NCBI GenBank assembly: GCA_016839765.1
Contig: JAEOTP010000043.1
Coordinates: forward strand, 62,001-126,000
DNA from: Promethearchaeota archaeon
GTDB taxonomy: Archaea > Asgardarchaeota > Lokiarchaeia > Sigyniarchaeales > SOKP01
Length of the DNA stretch: 64,000 nucleotides
Reading direction: 5' to 3'
The notes under the pieces are model-generated. The model was not told the origin of the DNA. It saw only the letters and a program-made list of their open reading frames with translations, and did no database searches. The position numbers and the translations under genes were made by a program. Positions 18,644-28,177 of the stretch are shown here, one piece after another; position 1 is the first letter of the stretch; the number at the start of each line of letters is the position of its first letter.

Positions 18644-19234
18644 ATGAAAGAAACTGCTAAAAAATTATTTACCGCCTATGTTGGTGAGTCTCAAGCAAGA
18701 AACAGATACACTTTCTTTTCAAAAGTTGCTAAAAAAGAAGGATATGCTTTGGTTTCTAATATATTTCAGGAAACAGCAGATCAAGAGAAGGAGCATGGAT
18801 CATGGTTTTATAAAATGCTTCAAGGCTTCAAAAAAGAAGAATCATTTGATGAAATGAAAGTATTACCTGATGCAGAATTCCCTACAACCCATGGAACCAC
18901 TGTCGATAATTTAAAATCTGCAATAGCAGGAGAGAACATGGAGTGGCAAACACTTTATCCCGATATAGCTGAAACTGCAGAAAAAGAGGGTTATCCTGAC
19001 ATTGCAAAAAGAGTACAAGCAATTATACGTGCAGAAAAGCATCATTCAGAACGATATGGAAAACTACTTAAATTAGTCGGTGACGATGCGTTCTTTAAAC
19101 GAGGCAAAAAAATCGTTTGGATCTGCATGGAATGTGGTTATGAGGTAGAAATGGATCATTTACCAGAAGATTTCAAATGTCCATCATGTGATCATCCGAG
19201 GTCATATTATAGGAAGAAATGTGAAGATTTCTAA
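18644..19234 (+). CDS. Rubrerythrin
   Basis: ESQARNRYTFFSKVAKKEG, ETADQEKEHG, EKHHSERY, C-terminal WICMECGYEVEMDHLPEDFKCPSCDHP rubredoxin domain. Confidence 0.93.
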   Translation: MKETAKKLFTAYVGESQARNRYTFFSKVAKKEGYALVSNIFQETADQEKEHGSWFYKMLQGFKKEESFDEMKVLPDAEFPTTHGTTVDNLKSAIAGENMEWQTLYPDIAETAEKEGYPDIAKRVQAIIRAEKHHSERYGKLLKLVGDDAFFKRGKKIVWICMECGYEVEMDHLPEDFKCPSCDHPRSYYRKKCEDF

Positions 19235-19313
19235 AATAAGTATAAAATTTTTAATTTAAAATCAAAATGGTTAAATAATAAACTGAATGAGATAAGAACA
19301 ACAATTTATTAGA

Positions 19314-19718
19314 GTGAAAATTTATATGCAACAAAAGGAAATATATAAATGTGCTATTTGCGGAAAAGTTATGGAAATTCTAAATCCTGCTGCTCCAGAG
19401 ACAATCTGCTGTGGACAGCCTATGCAGTTAATGGAACCACAATGGAAAGAATGGAAAACTGAAAAACATGTTCCTAAAATTACTGTTGACGTAAACAAAG
19501 TAACTGTTGATGTCGGAATCTCAATGGGTACCCCACACCCTATGACAGAAGAACATTGGATTATGTGGATTGAAGTTATTTGTAAAGATAGTTGTTATGA
19601 GAGACGATTTTTAAATCCTGGTGATGAACCTAAAGCAACTTTTACTTTTGCTAATCCTGAGGGCCTAATAGCAAGAGAGTATTGTAATCTTCATGGACTA
19701 TGGATTTCTGAAAAATAA
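19314..19718 (+). CDS. Desulfoferrodoxin (superoxide reductase)
   Basis: YKCAICGKVMEIL...ICCGQPM, MTEEHWIMWIEV, EYCNLHGLW. Confidence 0.92.
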   Translation: MKIYMQQKEIYKCAICGKVMEILNPAAPETICCGQPMQLMEPQWKEWKTEKHVPKITVDVNKVTVDVGISMGTPHPMTEEHWIMWIEVICKDSCYERRFLNPGDEPKATFTFANPEGLIAREYCNLHGLWISEK

Positions 19719-19774
19719 TTTAAAAATTTTTCTTATTTTTTTATTTTTTATTTTTAATTTTAATTGAGTTAAAG

Positions 19775-20323
19775 ATGGTAAAGAATAAAGCAATTATTTT
19801 AGATAGAGACGGCACATTAATCGAAGATAAAAATTATGCATATAAAGTAGAAGATTTTGAAATTTTACCAGGGGTAATTGAGGGTTTAAATCAACTTAAG
19901 GAATTATTCTTGTTTTTTATAGTGACCAATCAATCTGGTATTGGAAAAGGCTACTACTCCGTTGAGGATTTTCATAATTTCAATAATCATTTATTAAATA
20001 CACTAGACAAGAATAATATAAAAATAGAAAAAACCTATTTCTGCCCCCATTTGGCAGAAGATCATTGTGAGTGCAAGAAACCTAAACCTAAATTTATACA
20101 ATTAATAGCTAAAGAACATAATATTAACCTAAAAGAATCATGGGTTATTGGAGACCATCCATCAGATATTCTTTTTGGTTTGAATGGAGGATATAAAACA
20201 GTTTACCTTCGAACAGGACATGGAGAAAAACATATAGAGGAATTAGAGCAAAAAAGTATTAAGCCTGATATTATCACTGATCATTTTTTAAAAGCTAGTC
20301 AATCAATACTTAAAAAAATCTAA
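19775..20323 (+). CDS. HAD-IIIA histidinol-phosphatase/heptose bisphosphate phosphatase-like (GmhB family)
   Basis: ILDRDGTLIEDKNY, VTNQSGIGKGYY, CPHLAEDHCECKKPKP, VIGDHPSDILFG. Confidence 0.85.
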   Translation: MVKNKAIILDRDGTLIEDKNYAYKVEDFEILPGVIEGLNQLKELFLFFIVTNQSGIGKGYYSVEDFHNFNNHLLNTLDKNNIKIEKTYFCPHLAEDHCECKKPKPKFIQLIAKEHNINLKESWVIGDHPSDILFGLNGGYKTVYLRTGHGEKHIEELEQKSIKPDIITDHFLKASQSILKKI

Positions 20324-20419
20324 TTAACTTATTCTAAGCTTACTAATAATAACAATTTCGTAATATAATAGTTATTAAAAAATAATAAGAAAAAATAAGA
20401 ATGATTAAAAATTTACGGA

Positions 20420-21598
20420 TTATCTATCTCTTTTAAACACGCTTGGCATAGCGTGTTCATATCTTTTCATTGCAAATCTAGATATGATGATTCTTTGAAT
20501 TTCGCTTGTTCCTTCATAAATTTGATATAGTTTTGCATCTCTAAATAATTTCTCAACTGGATAAGTTCTTAAATATCCATATCCTCCATAAATTTGAACA
20601 GCTTCTGTGGTTACATTCATAGCTACATCAGAAGCAAATGCTTTCGCTATTGAAGAACTCATGTTATTATCTAAACCTTGATCTGCTTCCCAAGCGGCCT
20701 TATGCGTCAATAATCGTGCTGCTTCTATATCTTTATACATATTTGCAATCTTTTCTTGTATAACTTGATAATTTCCAATAGGTCTCCCAAAAACCTCTCT
20801 TTTTTGGGCATAATCGATTGAGTATTCCATCGCTGAACGCGCACATCCTACAGCAAAAGCTCCAATAGCAGGTCGTGTGTTCGCAAAAGTTTGCATAGCT
20901 AAAACAAAACCTCTTCCTGGTTTTGCTAAAATATTTTCTTTAGGTATTCTCACATTTTTCAAGCTTACTGCTACTGTATTTGACGATCTTTGACCAAGCT
21001 TTGGAATATGTTTCCCTAATCTTACACCCTCGGCTTTAGTATCAACAATAAACGCTGCTATCCCCTTATGTTTTTTTTCTGGATCTATAGTGGCAAATAC
21101 AGTGATATAATCTGCATAACCGCCATTTGTTATCCAAAATTTACTACCATTTAAAATATACTCATCTCCATCCTTTTCAGCCTTGCACTTCATTCCAGCA
21201 ACATCAGATCCCATAGCTGGTTCAGAAGTAGCAAATGCGATTAATTTAAACTCACTTGTTAATTCGGTTAAAATTCTTTGCTTTTGTTCGTCATTTCCTC
21301 CGATCACTATTGGTTCTGCTCCAAGATTATTATCAAATACTGATGTTGCTATACCAGGACAAGCTGATGAAATTTCTTCAACCACAATACACGAGTCTAA
21401 TAATCCATATCCAGGACCTCCATATTCTTTAGGAATTCCTAAATTAAGTAAGCCTTCTTCCCAAGCCTTTTTAATAACAGGTAAAGGAAATTCTTCTGAT
21501 TCATCATATTTTCTTGCTACAGGTAAAACCTCTCGGATTGCAAATTCTCTTGCTTTTTGTTGAAGTGCTATTTGCTCTTCAGTTAATTTAAAGTCCAT
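20420..21598 (-). CDS. Acyl-CoA dehydrogenase
   Basis: AFATSEPAMGSDVAGMKCKAEKDGDEYILNGSKFWITNGGYAD, QIYGGYGYLRTYPVEKLFRDAKLYQIYEGTSEIQR. Confidence 0.95.
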   Translation of the reverse strand: MDFKLTEEQIALQQKAREFAIREVLPVARKYDESEEFPLPVIKKAWEEGLLNLGIPKEYGGPGYGLLDSCIVVEEISSACPGIATSVFDNNLGAEPIVIGGNDEQKQRILTELTSEFKLIAFATSEPAMGSDVAGMKCKAEKDGDEYILNGSKFWITNGGYADYITVFATIDPEKKHKGIAAFIVDTKAEGVRLGKHIPKLGQRSSNTVAVSLKNVRIPKENILAKPGRGFVLAMQTFANTRPAIGAFAVGCARSAMEYSIDYAQKREVFGRPIGNYQVIQEKIANMYKDIEAARLLTHKAAWEADQGLDNNMSSSIAKAFASDVAMNVTTEAVQIYGGYGYLRTYPVEKLFRDAKLYQIYEGTSEIQRIIISRFAMKRYEHAMPSVFKRDR

Positions 21599-21613
21599 CT
21601 CAATTCACTCTTT

Positions 21614-22822
21614 TTATCCCATCTTTTCAACTAATTTGTCAATTATACTTTTAAAATCCAAATCTTCTGGTCTTGGAACAAATTTTAACTCTATTTTTTC
21701 ATCCAAAACATCAATACCGGTGGTTTTCAGTTCTTTAATTATTTCTTTAACTGCCCCTCCACCCCAACCATAAGATCCAAAAGCCATACCTATTTTATTC
21801 ATAGGTTTTAATCCTCGTTGATAGCTTAAATACTCTGCAACTAAGGGATATAGACCATTGTTTAGTGTTGGGCTTCCTACTAAAATAGCTTTAGCTTTCA
21901 TTGCCTCAGTAATAACATCAGAGTAATCTGCATTTGTTAATCTAAATCTCTTTACTGTTATGCCTCTATGGCTGATCTCTTTAAATAATTCTTTAGCAAT
22001 TTTTTCAGTACTACCCCACATTGTATCATACACAATCAAGACACTTTTTCCATCAATTTCTCCTGCCGACCATTTTTTATATGCTTCCACAATTTTGCCG
22101 ATGTGGGTTCGCCAGCAAACTCCATGGGAAGGGCAAATAATATCAATAGGTAAGGCTCCAACTTTTGGTAATACTTTTGCTATAAGTCCCGATAAATGGA
22201 GCAAAATATTGGCATAATATTTCTCTGCTTCCCACATTATTTCAGAAATATCATTTTCATCATCCCATCGCATCGATGTAGCTAAATGTTGTCCAAAAGC
22301 ATCATTTGAAAATAAAATATTTTTTCCATTTTCATCTATCATAAAAGATACCATTGAATCAGGCCAATGAATCATAGGTATTGGTACAAATGCAAATTTC
22401 TTACCGTTTCCAATATCTAATGTATCACCTTCCTTGACTGCTCTAATCTTATCAAATACTTCAGATTCTACTTCTTCATGGAAGTGAAGTCTTAAATTAT
22501 CAACTCCTCTTGTTGAAGCGATAATTTCAGCATTCGGTAAATGCTTAAGTAAAAGGGGAAAAGAACCAGAATGATCCATCTCAACATGATTTATGATTAA
22601 ATAATCGATTTCTTTTGGATCACACACATCTTTTATGTTTTTTAAGTAGTATTCAAAATAAGGACGCTTTACTGTATCAATTAAGACTGTTTTATTCCCT
22701 GATTTAACTATATACGCATTATAGGAAGAACCTTTATGTGTTGAGTATCCATGGAAATTTCTAACTTCAAAATCGATATATCCAACGAAATTTACATCTT
22801 TCATTAATTCTAAATGTGTCAT
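21614..22822 (-). CDS. Flavodiiron protein (A-type, FprA-like)
   Basis: NHVEMDHSGS metallo-beta-lactamase diiron motif, CPSHGVCWR, C-terminal flavodoxin VLIVYDTMWGSTEKIAKEL. Confidence 0.93.
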   Translation of the reverse strand: MTHLELMKDVNFVGYIDFEVRNFHGYSTHKGSSYNAYIVKSGNKTVLIDTVKRPYFEYYLKNIKDVCDPKEIDYLIINHVEMDHSGSFPLLLKHLPNAEIIASTRGVDNLRLHFHEEVESEVFDKIRAVKEGDTLDIGNGKKFAFVPIPMIHWPDSMVSFMIDENGKNILFSNDAFGQHLATSMRWDDENDISEIMWEAEKYYANILLHLSGLIAKVLPKVGALPIDIICPSHGVCWRTHIGKIVEAYKKWSAGEIDGKSVLIVYDTMWGSTEKIAKELFKEISHRGITVKRFRLTNADYSDVITEAMKAKAILVGSPTLNNGLYPLVAEYLSYQRGLKPMNKIGMAFGSYGWGGGAVKEIIKELKTTGIDVLDEKIELKFVPRPEDLDFKSIIDKLVEKMG

Positions 22823-23016
22823 TATTCAATTCATCAATTTTTTAGGATTTATTTTATTATCTATGTTTAGTTTCATCACGATTATAAATTTAATTTCTAT
22901 ATCTCATAAAAAGTTTTTAAGATTGAATTATTTGGATTATAAATTAATGAATTATGTTGTTTCTAAAAAAATTCCCCCTAAAAATTAAAAAAAAGAATTA
23001 GTATTAATGTATACTT

Positions 23017-23157
23017 TTAATCTGAGATTTTTGTGAAGAAACTCTTATCTACTCCACATACAGGGCATACCCAGTCATCAGGTAAATCCTCAAATTTAGT
23101 ACCTTCGGCATCTTCATCATATACATAGCCGCAAGCACCACATTCCCATTTTGCCAT
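23017..23157 (-). CDS. Rubredoxin
   Basis: Manual minus-strand translation [46 protein letters not shown]; two CxxC knuckles. Below ORF track cutoff. Confidence 0.93.
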   Translation of the reverse strand: MAKWECGACGYVYDEDAEGTKFEDLPDDWVCPVCGVDKSFFTKISD

Positions 23158-23275
23158 GGTATAAACAACCTCTTGTTATAAAAATTAATTTTAAATTGTT
23201 TGGATTTGTTAATCGAATATTTATTAAAAATATTAATTTAATATTTTATAAATACGAAACTATTCTGATTGTTGA

Positions 23276-24337
23276 ATGAGCTTAGATTCAAAAATAACTT
23301 CGAATAAAAATAAGGAAAACATAAAAGAATTCGACATTTTAAGAGGATTTGCTATAATATTTGTTGTTATAATCCATACTTTTGGTTTAGTTTATCACTA
23401 TAATGAAGGGATTGAATATCTTCTAACATATGGTATTATTTTCATTATAGCACAATCAGCTGTACCAATATTCCTTTTTATTTCTGGTTATTTTTTGCGT
23501 TTAAAATATGTAAATCAAAATTCTTTAAAATCAATTTTTAAATCTAGAGTTAAAAAAATAATTCTGCCGTATCTATTATTTTCAATAATTTATCTTTTAT
23601 ATAATAACTGGAGATTCAATCTAAATACGAATTTTTTAGAAGGGATTTATCAAATATTAACATTTTCTGTAGAATTTCATTTCTGGTTTCTTGGGTTATT
23701 AATTTCTTTTTATATATTCTTTCCGTTAATAAATAAATGTTTTGAAAAATTTAATAAGGTTAAGCTTTTAGCTGGCTCATTTATTTTACAAGTAATATGG
23801 GTTGTTCTTGAAATTAGCACATATAAACAATTTTTATTTAATCCAGATATGCAAGTATTAATTTTTTTTATTAAACACACTTTTATCTCTTATATCTTTT
23901 ATTTTATTTTAGGTATGTATTTTGCTGAGAATTATAACCAGATTGTGGATAAATTAAATAATAAGAAGAGACTTTTTATAGAAATACTAATTTTAATCCC
24001 TTCAATTTTGTTAAGCTATTATTATATCATGGATTTAGTATATTTTAAATTAATAACCTTGCCTTTAAGCATACTAGCAATATTGATTTTTTATAAAGTA
24101 AGTCTTTATTTGAAAGAAAGGAAAATAGGAAATTTACTTGGTTTTTTTGGAAGATATTCATATGGCATTTATTTAATCCACCCCTTAATCACTAGTTTGA
24201 TAGGACAAATATTTGAAATTGGAGCTCTGTTCTACTTAATATTGTTTATTAATGTATGTGTTTTTAGTTTATGCATAATTTACCTCATCAATCTTTTACC
24301 TTATAGTGAGATTTTAATAGGAAAAGTTAGGAAATAA
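23276..24337 (+). CDS. Acyltransferase 3 family membrane protein
   Basis: EFDILRGFAIIFVVIIHTFG, multiple TM segments, YSYGIYLIHPL. Confidence 0.85.
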   Translation: MSLDSKITSNKNKENIKEFDILRGFAIIFVVIIHTFGLVYHYNEGIEYLLTYGIIFIIAQSAVPIFLFISGYFLRLKYVNQNSLKSIFKSRVKKIILPYLLFSIIYLLYNNWRFNLNTNFLEGIYQILTFSVEFHFWFLGLLISFYIFFPLINKCFEKFNKVKLLAGSFILQVIWVVLEISTYKQFLFNPDMQVLIFFIKHTFISYIFYFILGMYFAENYNQIVDKLNNKKRLFIEILILIPSILLSYYYIMDLVYFKLITLPLSILAILIFYKVSLYLKERKIGNLLGFFGRYSYGIYLIHPLITSLIGQIFEIGALFYLILFINVCVFSLCIIYLINLLPYSEILIGKVRK

Positions 24338-24385
24338 CTCCTTAAATCCTATTTTAAATCCTATTTTAAATAAAAATCTTATGTA

Positions 24386-24529
24386 TTATTCCAAGTCCTT
24401 TTTAATAAAAAAATTCTTAGATGAACGACACTTCGGACATCGATAATTATTTTCTAATTTTTCAAAAGGAATCTCTTTCTCTCCATTAATATATAAATAA
24501 TTGCATCTTTTACAGCGATATATTGTCAT
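24386..24529 (-). CDS. Small rubredoxin-like protein
   Basis: Manual translation MTIYRCKRCNYLYINGEKEIPFEKLENNYRCPKCRSSKNFFIKKDLE*; CxxC...CPxC. Not in ORF track. Confidence 0.85.
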   Translation of the reverse strand: MTIYRCKRCNYLYINGEKEIPFEKLENNYRCPKCRSSKNFFIKKDLE

Positions 24530-24539
24530 AATTTAAGCC

Positions 24540-25880
24540 TCAATTTTTAATAAATTCATCTTTAGAACCACCACATCCCACACATTTGAAATCAGCTGCT
24601 AAATCTTTGAACAAAACTTCCATTTCTGTCTCATCATATTCCCATCCACAACTAGGACACCTCCAAATATACAATTCAAGTAACTCTTTCATCATATCTT
24701 TATTAATTTCTTTGTTCATATTTTGACTTACAAAACTGAGATTTTTACTCTCCCCAAATAAAATCGCACCCTTTAGTTTATTATCTTTTAGTACAATCTT
24801 CTGATAACAACAATCTTTCTTATCAGCTTTTCTTAAAATTTCCCAAGCTCCGCTTTCTTCTTCAGGAGGGTTAATTTGTCCGATTGAAGTTAAATTAATT
24901 CCTACAATTTTTAGGGTATTTTTGGGAGTTGTGCCACTATACTTTATCTTTTCTTTTCCTAGAATGTAAGAAGCTAATATCTTAGATTGCTCAACACATG
25001 CGGGAATAATACCGTAGATTTGATTATTATATTCTATACAATCTCCTAATGCAAATATATCTTCCATACTAGTTTCTAGGAACTGATTTACTACTATGCC
25101 TCTATTTGTATTAATTCCCGCATCTTTAGCAATATCAATTGTTGGTCTTATGCCTGCTTGAATTAACACTATCTCACTTTTAAAAATTCTGCCATCCTTT
25201 AATTTAATTCCCTCAACTTCCCCATTTATTAAAATTTCTTCCGTTTCTGCACCTAATACAACTTTAATACCCATTTTCTCTATTTCTGCCTTAAGCATTT
25301 CTCCACATTCAGTATCTAATTGACGTGGTAAAAGGCGTGGAAAAAATTCTACAACTGTAGTATCTAAATTACAATCTTTTATTTGACGAGCTAATTCTAG
25401 TCCTAATAATCCGCCTCCTATGATAATAGCCCTTTTTACTTCGTTTCCTTTAATATATTCTCTGATATTTAAAGCATCATCAATAGATCTTAAAGTAAAG
25501 ACCCCCTTTCCAACCATACTAACAGCATTTTTAATAGAGGATGGTATGTTTGGGATACTACCCAGAGCAAGAACTAATTTATCATATGATACTGGTTCTT
25601 TTCCGCTTTCAATAATTAGTTCTTTCTCACTAGGTTTAATTTCAACGATTTTTTTTCCCAAATAAGAATCAATTCTGTTATTTGTATACCAATCCTCATT
25701 ATAAACTATTAAATCTTTTATTTTTATTTTTCCGGGAATAAGTTCTGGCGTTTTTATTCTCCAATAATAGGGATAGGGTTCTTGAGAATAAATATCAAGT
25801 TCAACTTCTTTATCTAAAGCTCTGATATTTTGAGCAGTGAAAATCCCAGCAATCCCGTTTCCAACAATGACAATTTTCAT
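24540..25880 (-). CDS. FAD-dependent NAD(P)H:rubredoxin reductase-like protein with C-terminal rubredoxin domain
   Basis: KIVIVGNGIAGIFTAQNIRAL, AIIIGGGLLGLELARQIKD, IFALGDCIEYN; C-terminal WRCPSCGWEYDETEMEVLFKDLAADFKCVGCGGSKDEF. Confidence 0.88.
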   Translation of the reverse strand: MKIVIVGNGIAGIFTAQNIRALDKEVELDIYSQEPYPYYWRIKTPELIPGKIKIKDLIVYNEDWYTNNRIDSYLGKKIVEIKPSEKELIIESGKEPVSYDKLVLALGSIPNIPSSIKNAVSMVGKGVFTLRSIDDALNIREYIKGNEVKRAIIIGGGLLGLELARQIKDCNLDTTVVEFFPRLLPRQLDTECGEMLKAEIEKMGIKVVLGAETEEILINGEVEGIKLKDGRIFKSEIVLIQAGIRPTIDIAKDAGINTNRGIVVNQFLETSMEDIFALGDCIEYNNQIYGIIPACVEQSKILASYILGKEKIKYSGTTPKNTLKIVGINLTSIGQINPPEEESGAWEILRKADKKDCCYQKIVLKDNKLKGAILFGESKNLSFVSQNMNKEINKDMMKELLELYIWRCPSCGWEYDETEMEVLFKDLAADFKCVGCGGSKDEFIKN

Positions 25881-25970
25881 AGAATTAATAGGTTATTCAC
25901 CGTATTTTAAACTTATTATTATAGGTTGAAAATTCTTCATGCTTCAATTTAATTTTCAATTTTTAATTTC

Positions 25971-25990
25971 AATTAGAACATGTTCTAATT
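25971..25990. promoter_or_regulatory. 20-bp perfect palindrome AATTAGAACATGTTCTAATT between divergent genes, upstream of cooS
   Basis: Direct reading; core GAACATGTTC recurs at 29687-29696. Confidence 0.6.
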
Positions 25991-26091
25991 TAATTTTAAA
26001 TCAAAGCGAACATTTGTTATGTTTAGTTTATAAGAACCAAATTTATTAATTAAATTATCTTAAAAAACAAAACAAAAAGAGGTTATGAATC

Positions 26092-27996
26092 ATGGAAGGA
26101 GAAAGAATTTCTTATCATAAATCTGTTCAAAAAGTATATGAACGCATAAAAAATGATGGAATGGTTAGTATTTGGGATCGCTTTGAAGCACAAGGATTTG
26201 GAGGAAATCCTGATAAACGATGTCCATTTTGTCTAAAAGGTGCTCGCTGTGATTTATGCTCTAATGGCCCTTGTCGCGCTGATGCTTCTATTGATAAAAG
26301 GGGAGTATGTGGAATTACTGCAGATGGAATGGCCATGCGAATGATGCTTCTTAGAAATGTAATGGGAACTTCAACCTATCATTATCATACCGAAACTACT
26401 CTAAGAACATTAAAGGCTACAATTGAGGGAAAAACCCCTTTTAAAATAAGTGAACCTGAAAAGTTAAAAAATTTTGCAAATCGTCTTGGAATTGATACTT
26501 CTGGTGATATTAACCAGATTGCGTTGAGATTACATAATTTTGTTAAAGAAGATTTTAATCGCTCTTATATCGAACCAAGTAAAATTGTGGAAGCCTTAGC
26601 TCCAAAAGAAAGGCAAGAAGTATGGAGAAAATTGGGTATATTTCCGGGCGGCGTTTACGGAGAAATGATGTTTTCGACAAGCTCATGTTTAACTAACGTA
26701 GATGGTTATTATGCTAGTCTTGCCTTGAAAGCCATGCGTTTAGGAATAGCTATGGCATATCAAAGTCAAATTGTGAATGAATTCATCCAAGACATTTTAT
26801 TTAACGTTCCGAGACCCCATAAAATGCGGGTAAATCTAGGAGTGTTAGATCCTGATTATGTTAACATCTTACCTAATGGTCATGAACCATTCTTAGGATT
26901 TGCCATGGTTCAATTAGCACGTAAACCCGAATGGCAAGAAAAAGCGAAGTCTGTGGGCGCAAAAGGATTAAGAATTATAGCTAATATAGAAACTGGTCAG
27001 GAGATGATCCAAAGATGGGAAATGGATGATGTATTTTATGGTTTTACTGGAAATTGGATTATGCAGGAAGCAGTTTTTGCAAGTGGATGCATTGATGCAT
27101 TTGTTTGTGATATGAATTGTTGTATGCCTATTGATCCTCTATATGCAGAAAAGTACAAATTCAAATTAATCCCTGTATCAGAGGTGGTTGTTTTTGAGGG
27201 AGTTGATGAAAGAGTTGATTATATTCCAGAAAAAGCAGAGGAACAAGCAGCTAAATTACTTCAAATGGCAATAGATAACTTTAAAGAACGACGTGCTGAT
27301 ATTGAGCCTGTTACTGGACTCGATATCAATGAAGCTGTGGTTGGATTTTCTGCTGAAAGCATATTGGAAGCATTAGGAGGCACACTTGAACCATTATTGG
27401 ATGCTATTAAAGATGGAACAATCAGAGGGATTGCAGGATTAGTATCTTGCACAACTCTTCGTGATAATGGTCAAGATGTCCATACTATTGATATTGCAAA
27501 AGAATTAATAAAGAGAGATGTTTTAGTGTTATCAATGGGATGTGGAAACGGCGGACTCCAAGTTGCTGGTTTATGCTCACCAGAAGCAAGGGAGTTAGCA
27601 GGACCAGGACTTAAAGCTCTTTGCGAAAAACTCGGCACTCCACCAGTTTTAAGTTATGGAACTTGTACAGATACCGGTCGCGTGGCAGATCTTGTTGCAG
27701 CGGTGTCAAATGCCTTAGGAGGTGTTCCAATCCCCGATTTACCCGTTGTTGCTGTTGCACCAGAATATATGGAGCAAAAGGCTACGATTGATGCTATTTT
27801 TGCCTTAGCATTTGGACTTTACACTTATGTTAATCCGGTTCCTACAGTTACAGGAGGTCCGGACTTAGTTAAACTCTTAACTATAGATTGTAAAGATATA
27901 ACTGGCGGTATATTACACGTTGAAACTGATACGAAAGAGGCTGTTGATGCTATGTTAGAGCATATCGAATCAAATAGGAGAAAACTCGGAATTTAA
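26092..27996 (+). CDS. cooS: Anaerobic Ni-CO dehydrogenase catalytic subunit
   Basis: RCPFCLKGARCDLCSNGPCRADA cluster B/D ligands, VCDMNCCMPI, LSMGCGNGGLQ, GTCTDTGR. Confidence 0.95.
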   Translation: MEGERISYHKSVQKVYERIKNDGMVSIWDRFEAQGFGGNPDKRCPFCLKGARCDLCSNGPCRADASIDKRGVCGITADGMAMRMMLLRNVMGTSTYHYHTETTLRTLKATIEGKTPFKISEPEKLKNFANRLGIDTSGDINQIALRLHNFVKEDFNRSYIEPSKIVEALAPKERQEVWRKLGIFPGGVYGEMMFSTSSCLTNVDGYYASLALKAMRLGIAMAYQSQIVNEFIQDILFNVPRPHKMRVNLGVLDPDYVNILPNGHEPFLGFAMVQLARKPEWQEKAKSVGAKGLRIIANIETGQEMIQRWEMDDVFYGFTGNWIMQEAVFASGCIDAFVCDMNCCMPIDPLYAEKYKFKLIPVSEVVVFEGVDERVDYIPEKAEEQAAKLLQMAIDNFKERRADIEPVTGLDINEAVVGFSAESILEALGGTLEPLLDAIKDGTIRGIAGLVSCTTLRDNGQDVHTIDIAKELIKRDVLVLSMGCGNGGLQVAGLCSPEARELAGPGLKALCEKLGTPPVLSYGTCTDTGRVADLVAAVSNALGGVPIPDLPVVAVAPEYMEQKATIDAIFALAFGLYTYVNPVPTVTGGPDLVKLLTIDCKDITGGILHVETDTKEAVDAMLEHIESNRRKLGI

Positions 27997-28081
27997 AATT
28001 CTTTTTTTTTATTTCTTTTTTCATTTTTATCTAATACAATAATCATTTACAAAATCATCAACTTTTTTTTGGATGTAGATT

Positions 28082-28119
28082 TTCGAATATGTTCGAATTT
28101 AGTGTTCGAATTTTTGAAC
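28082..28119. promoter_or_regulatory. Repeated GTTCGAA/TTCGAA inverted half-sites upstream of NosD-like gene
   Basis: TTCGAAtatgTTCGAA (28082-28097) and GTTCgaatttttGAAC (28104-28119). Confidence 0.4.
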
Positions 28120-28177
28120 AGAATGCGTTAAGAATAGTATTAAAAAGTAGGAAATAAAAGAATTATTTAGAGAAAAA

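Noticed and set aside
21183-21563. 126-aa plus-strand ORF
   Set aside because: Antisense shadow of the acyl-CoA dehydrogenase.
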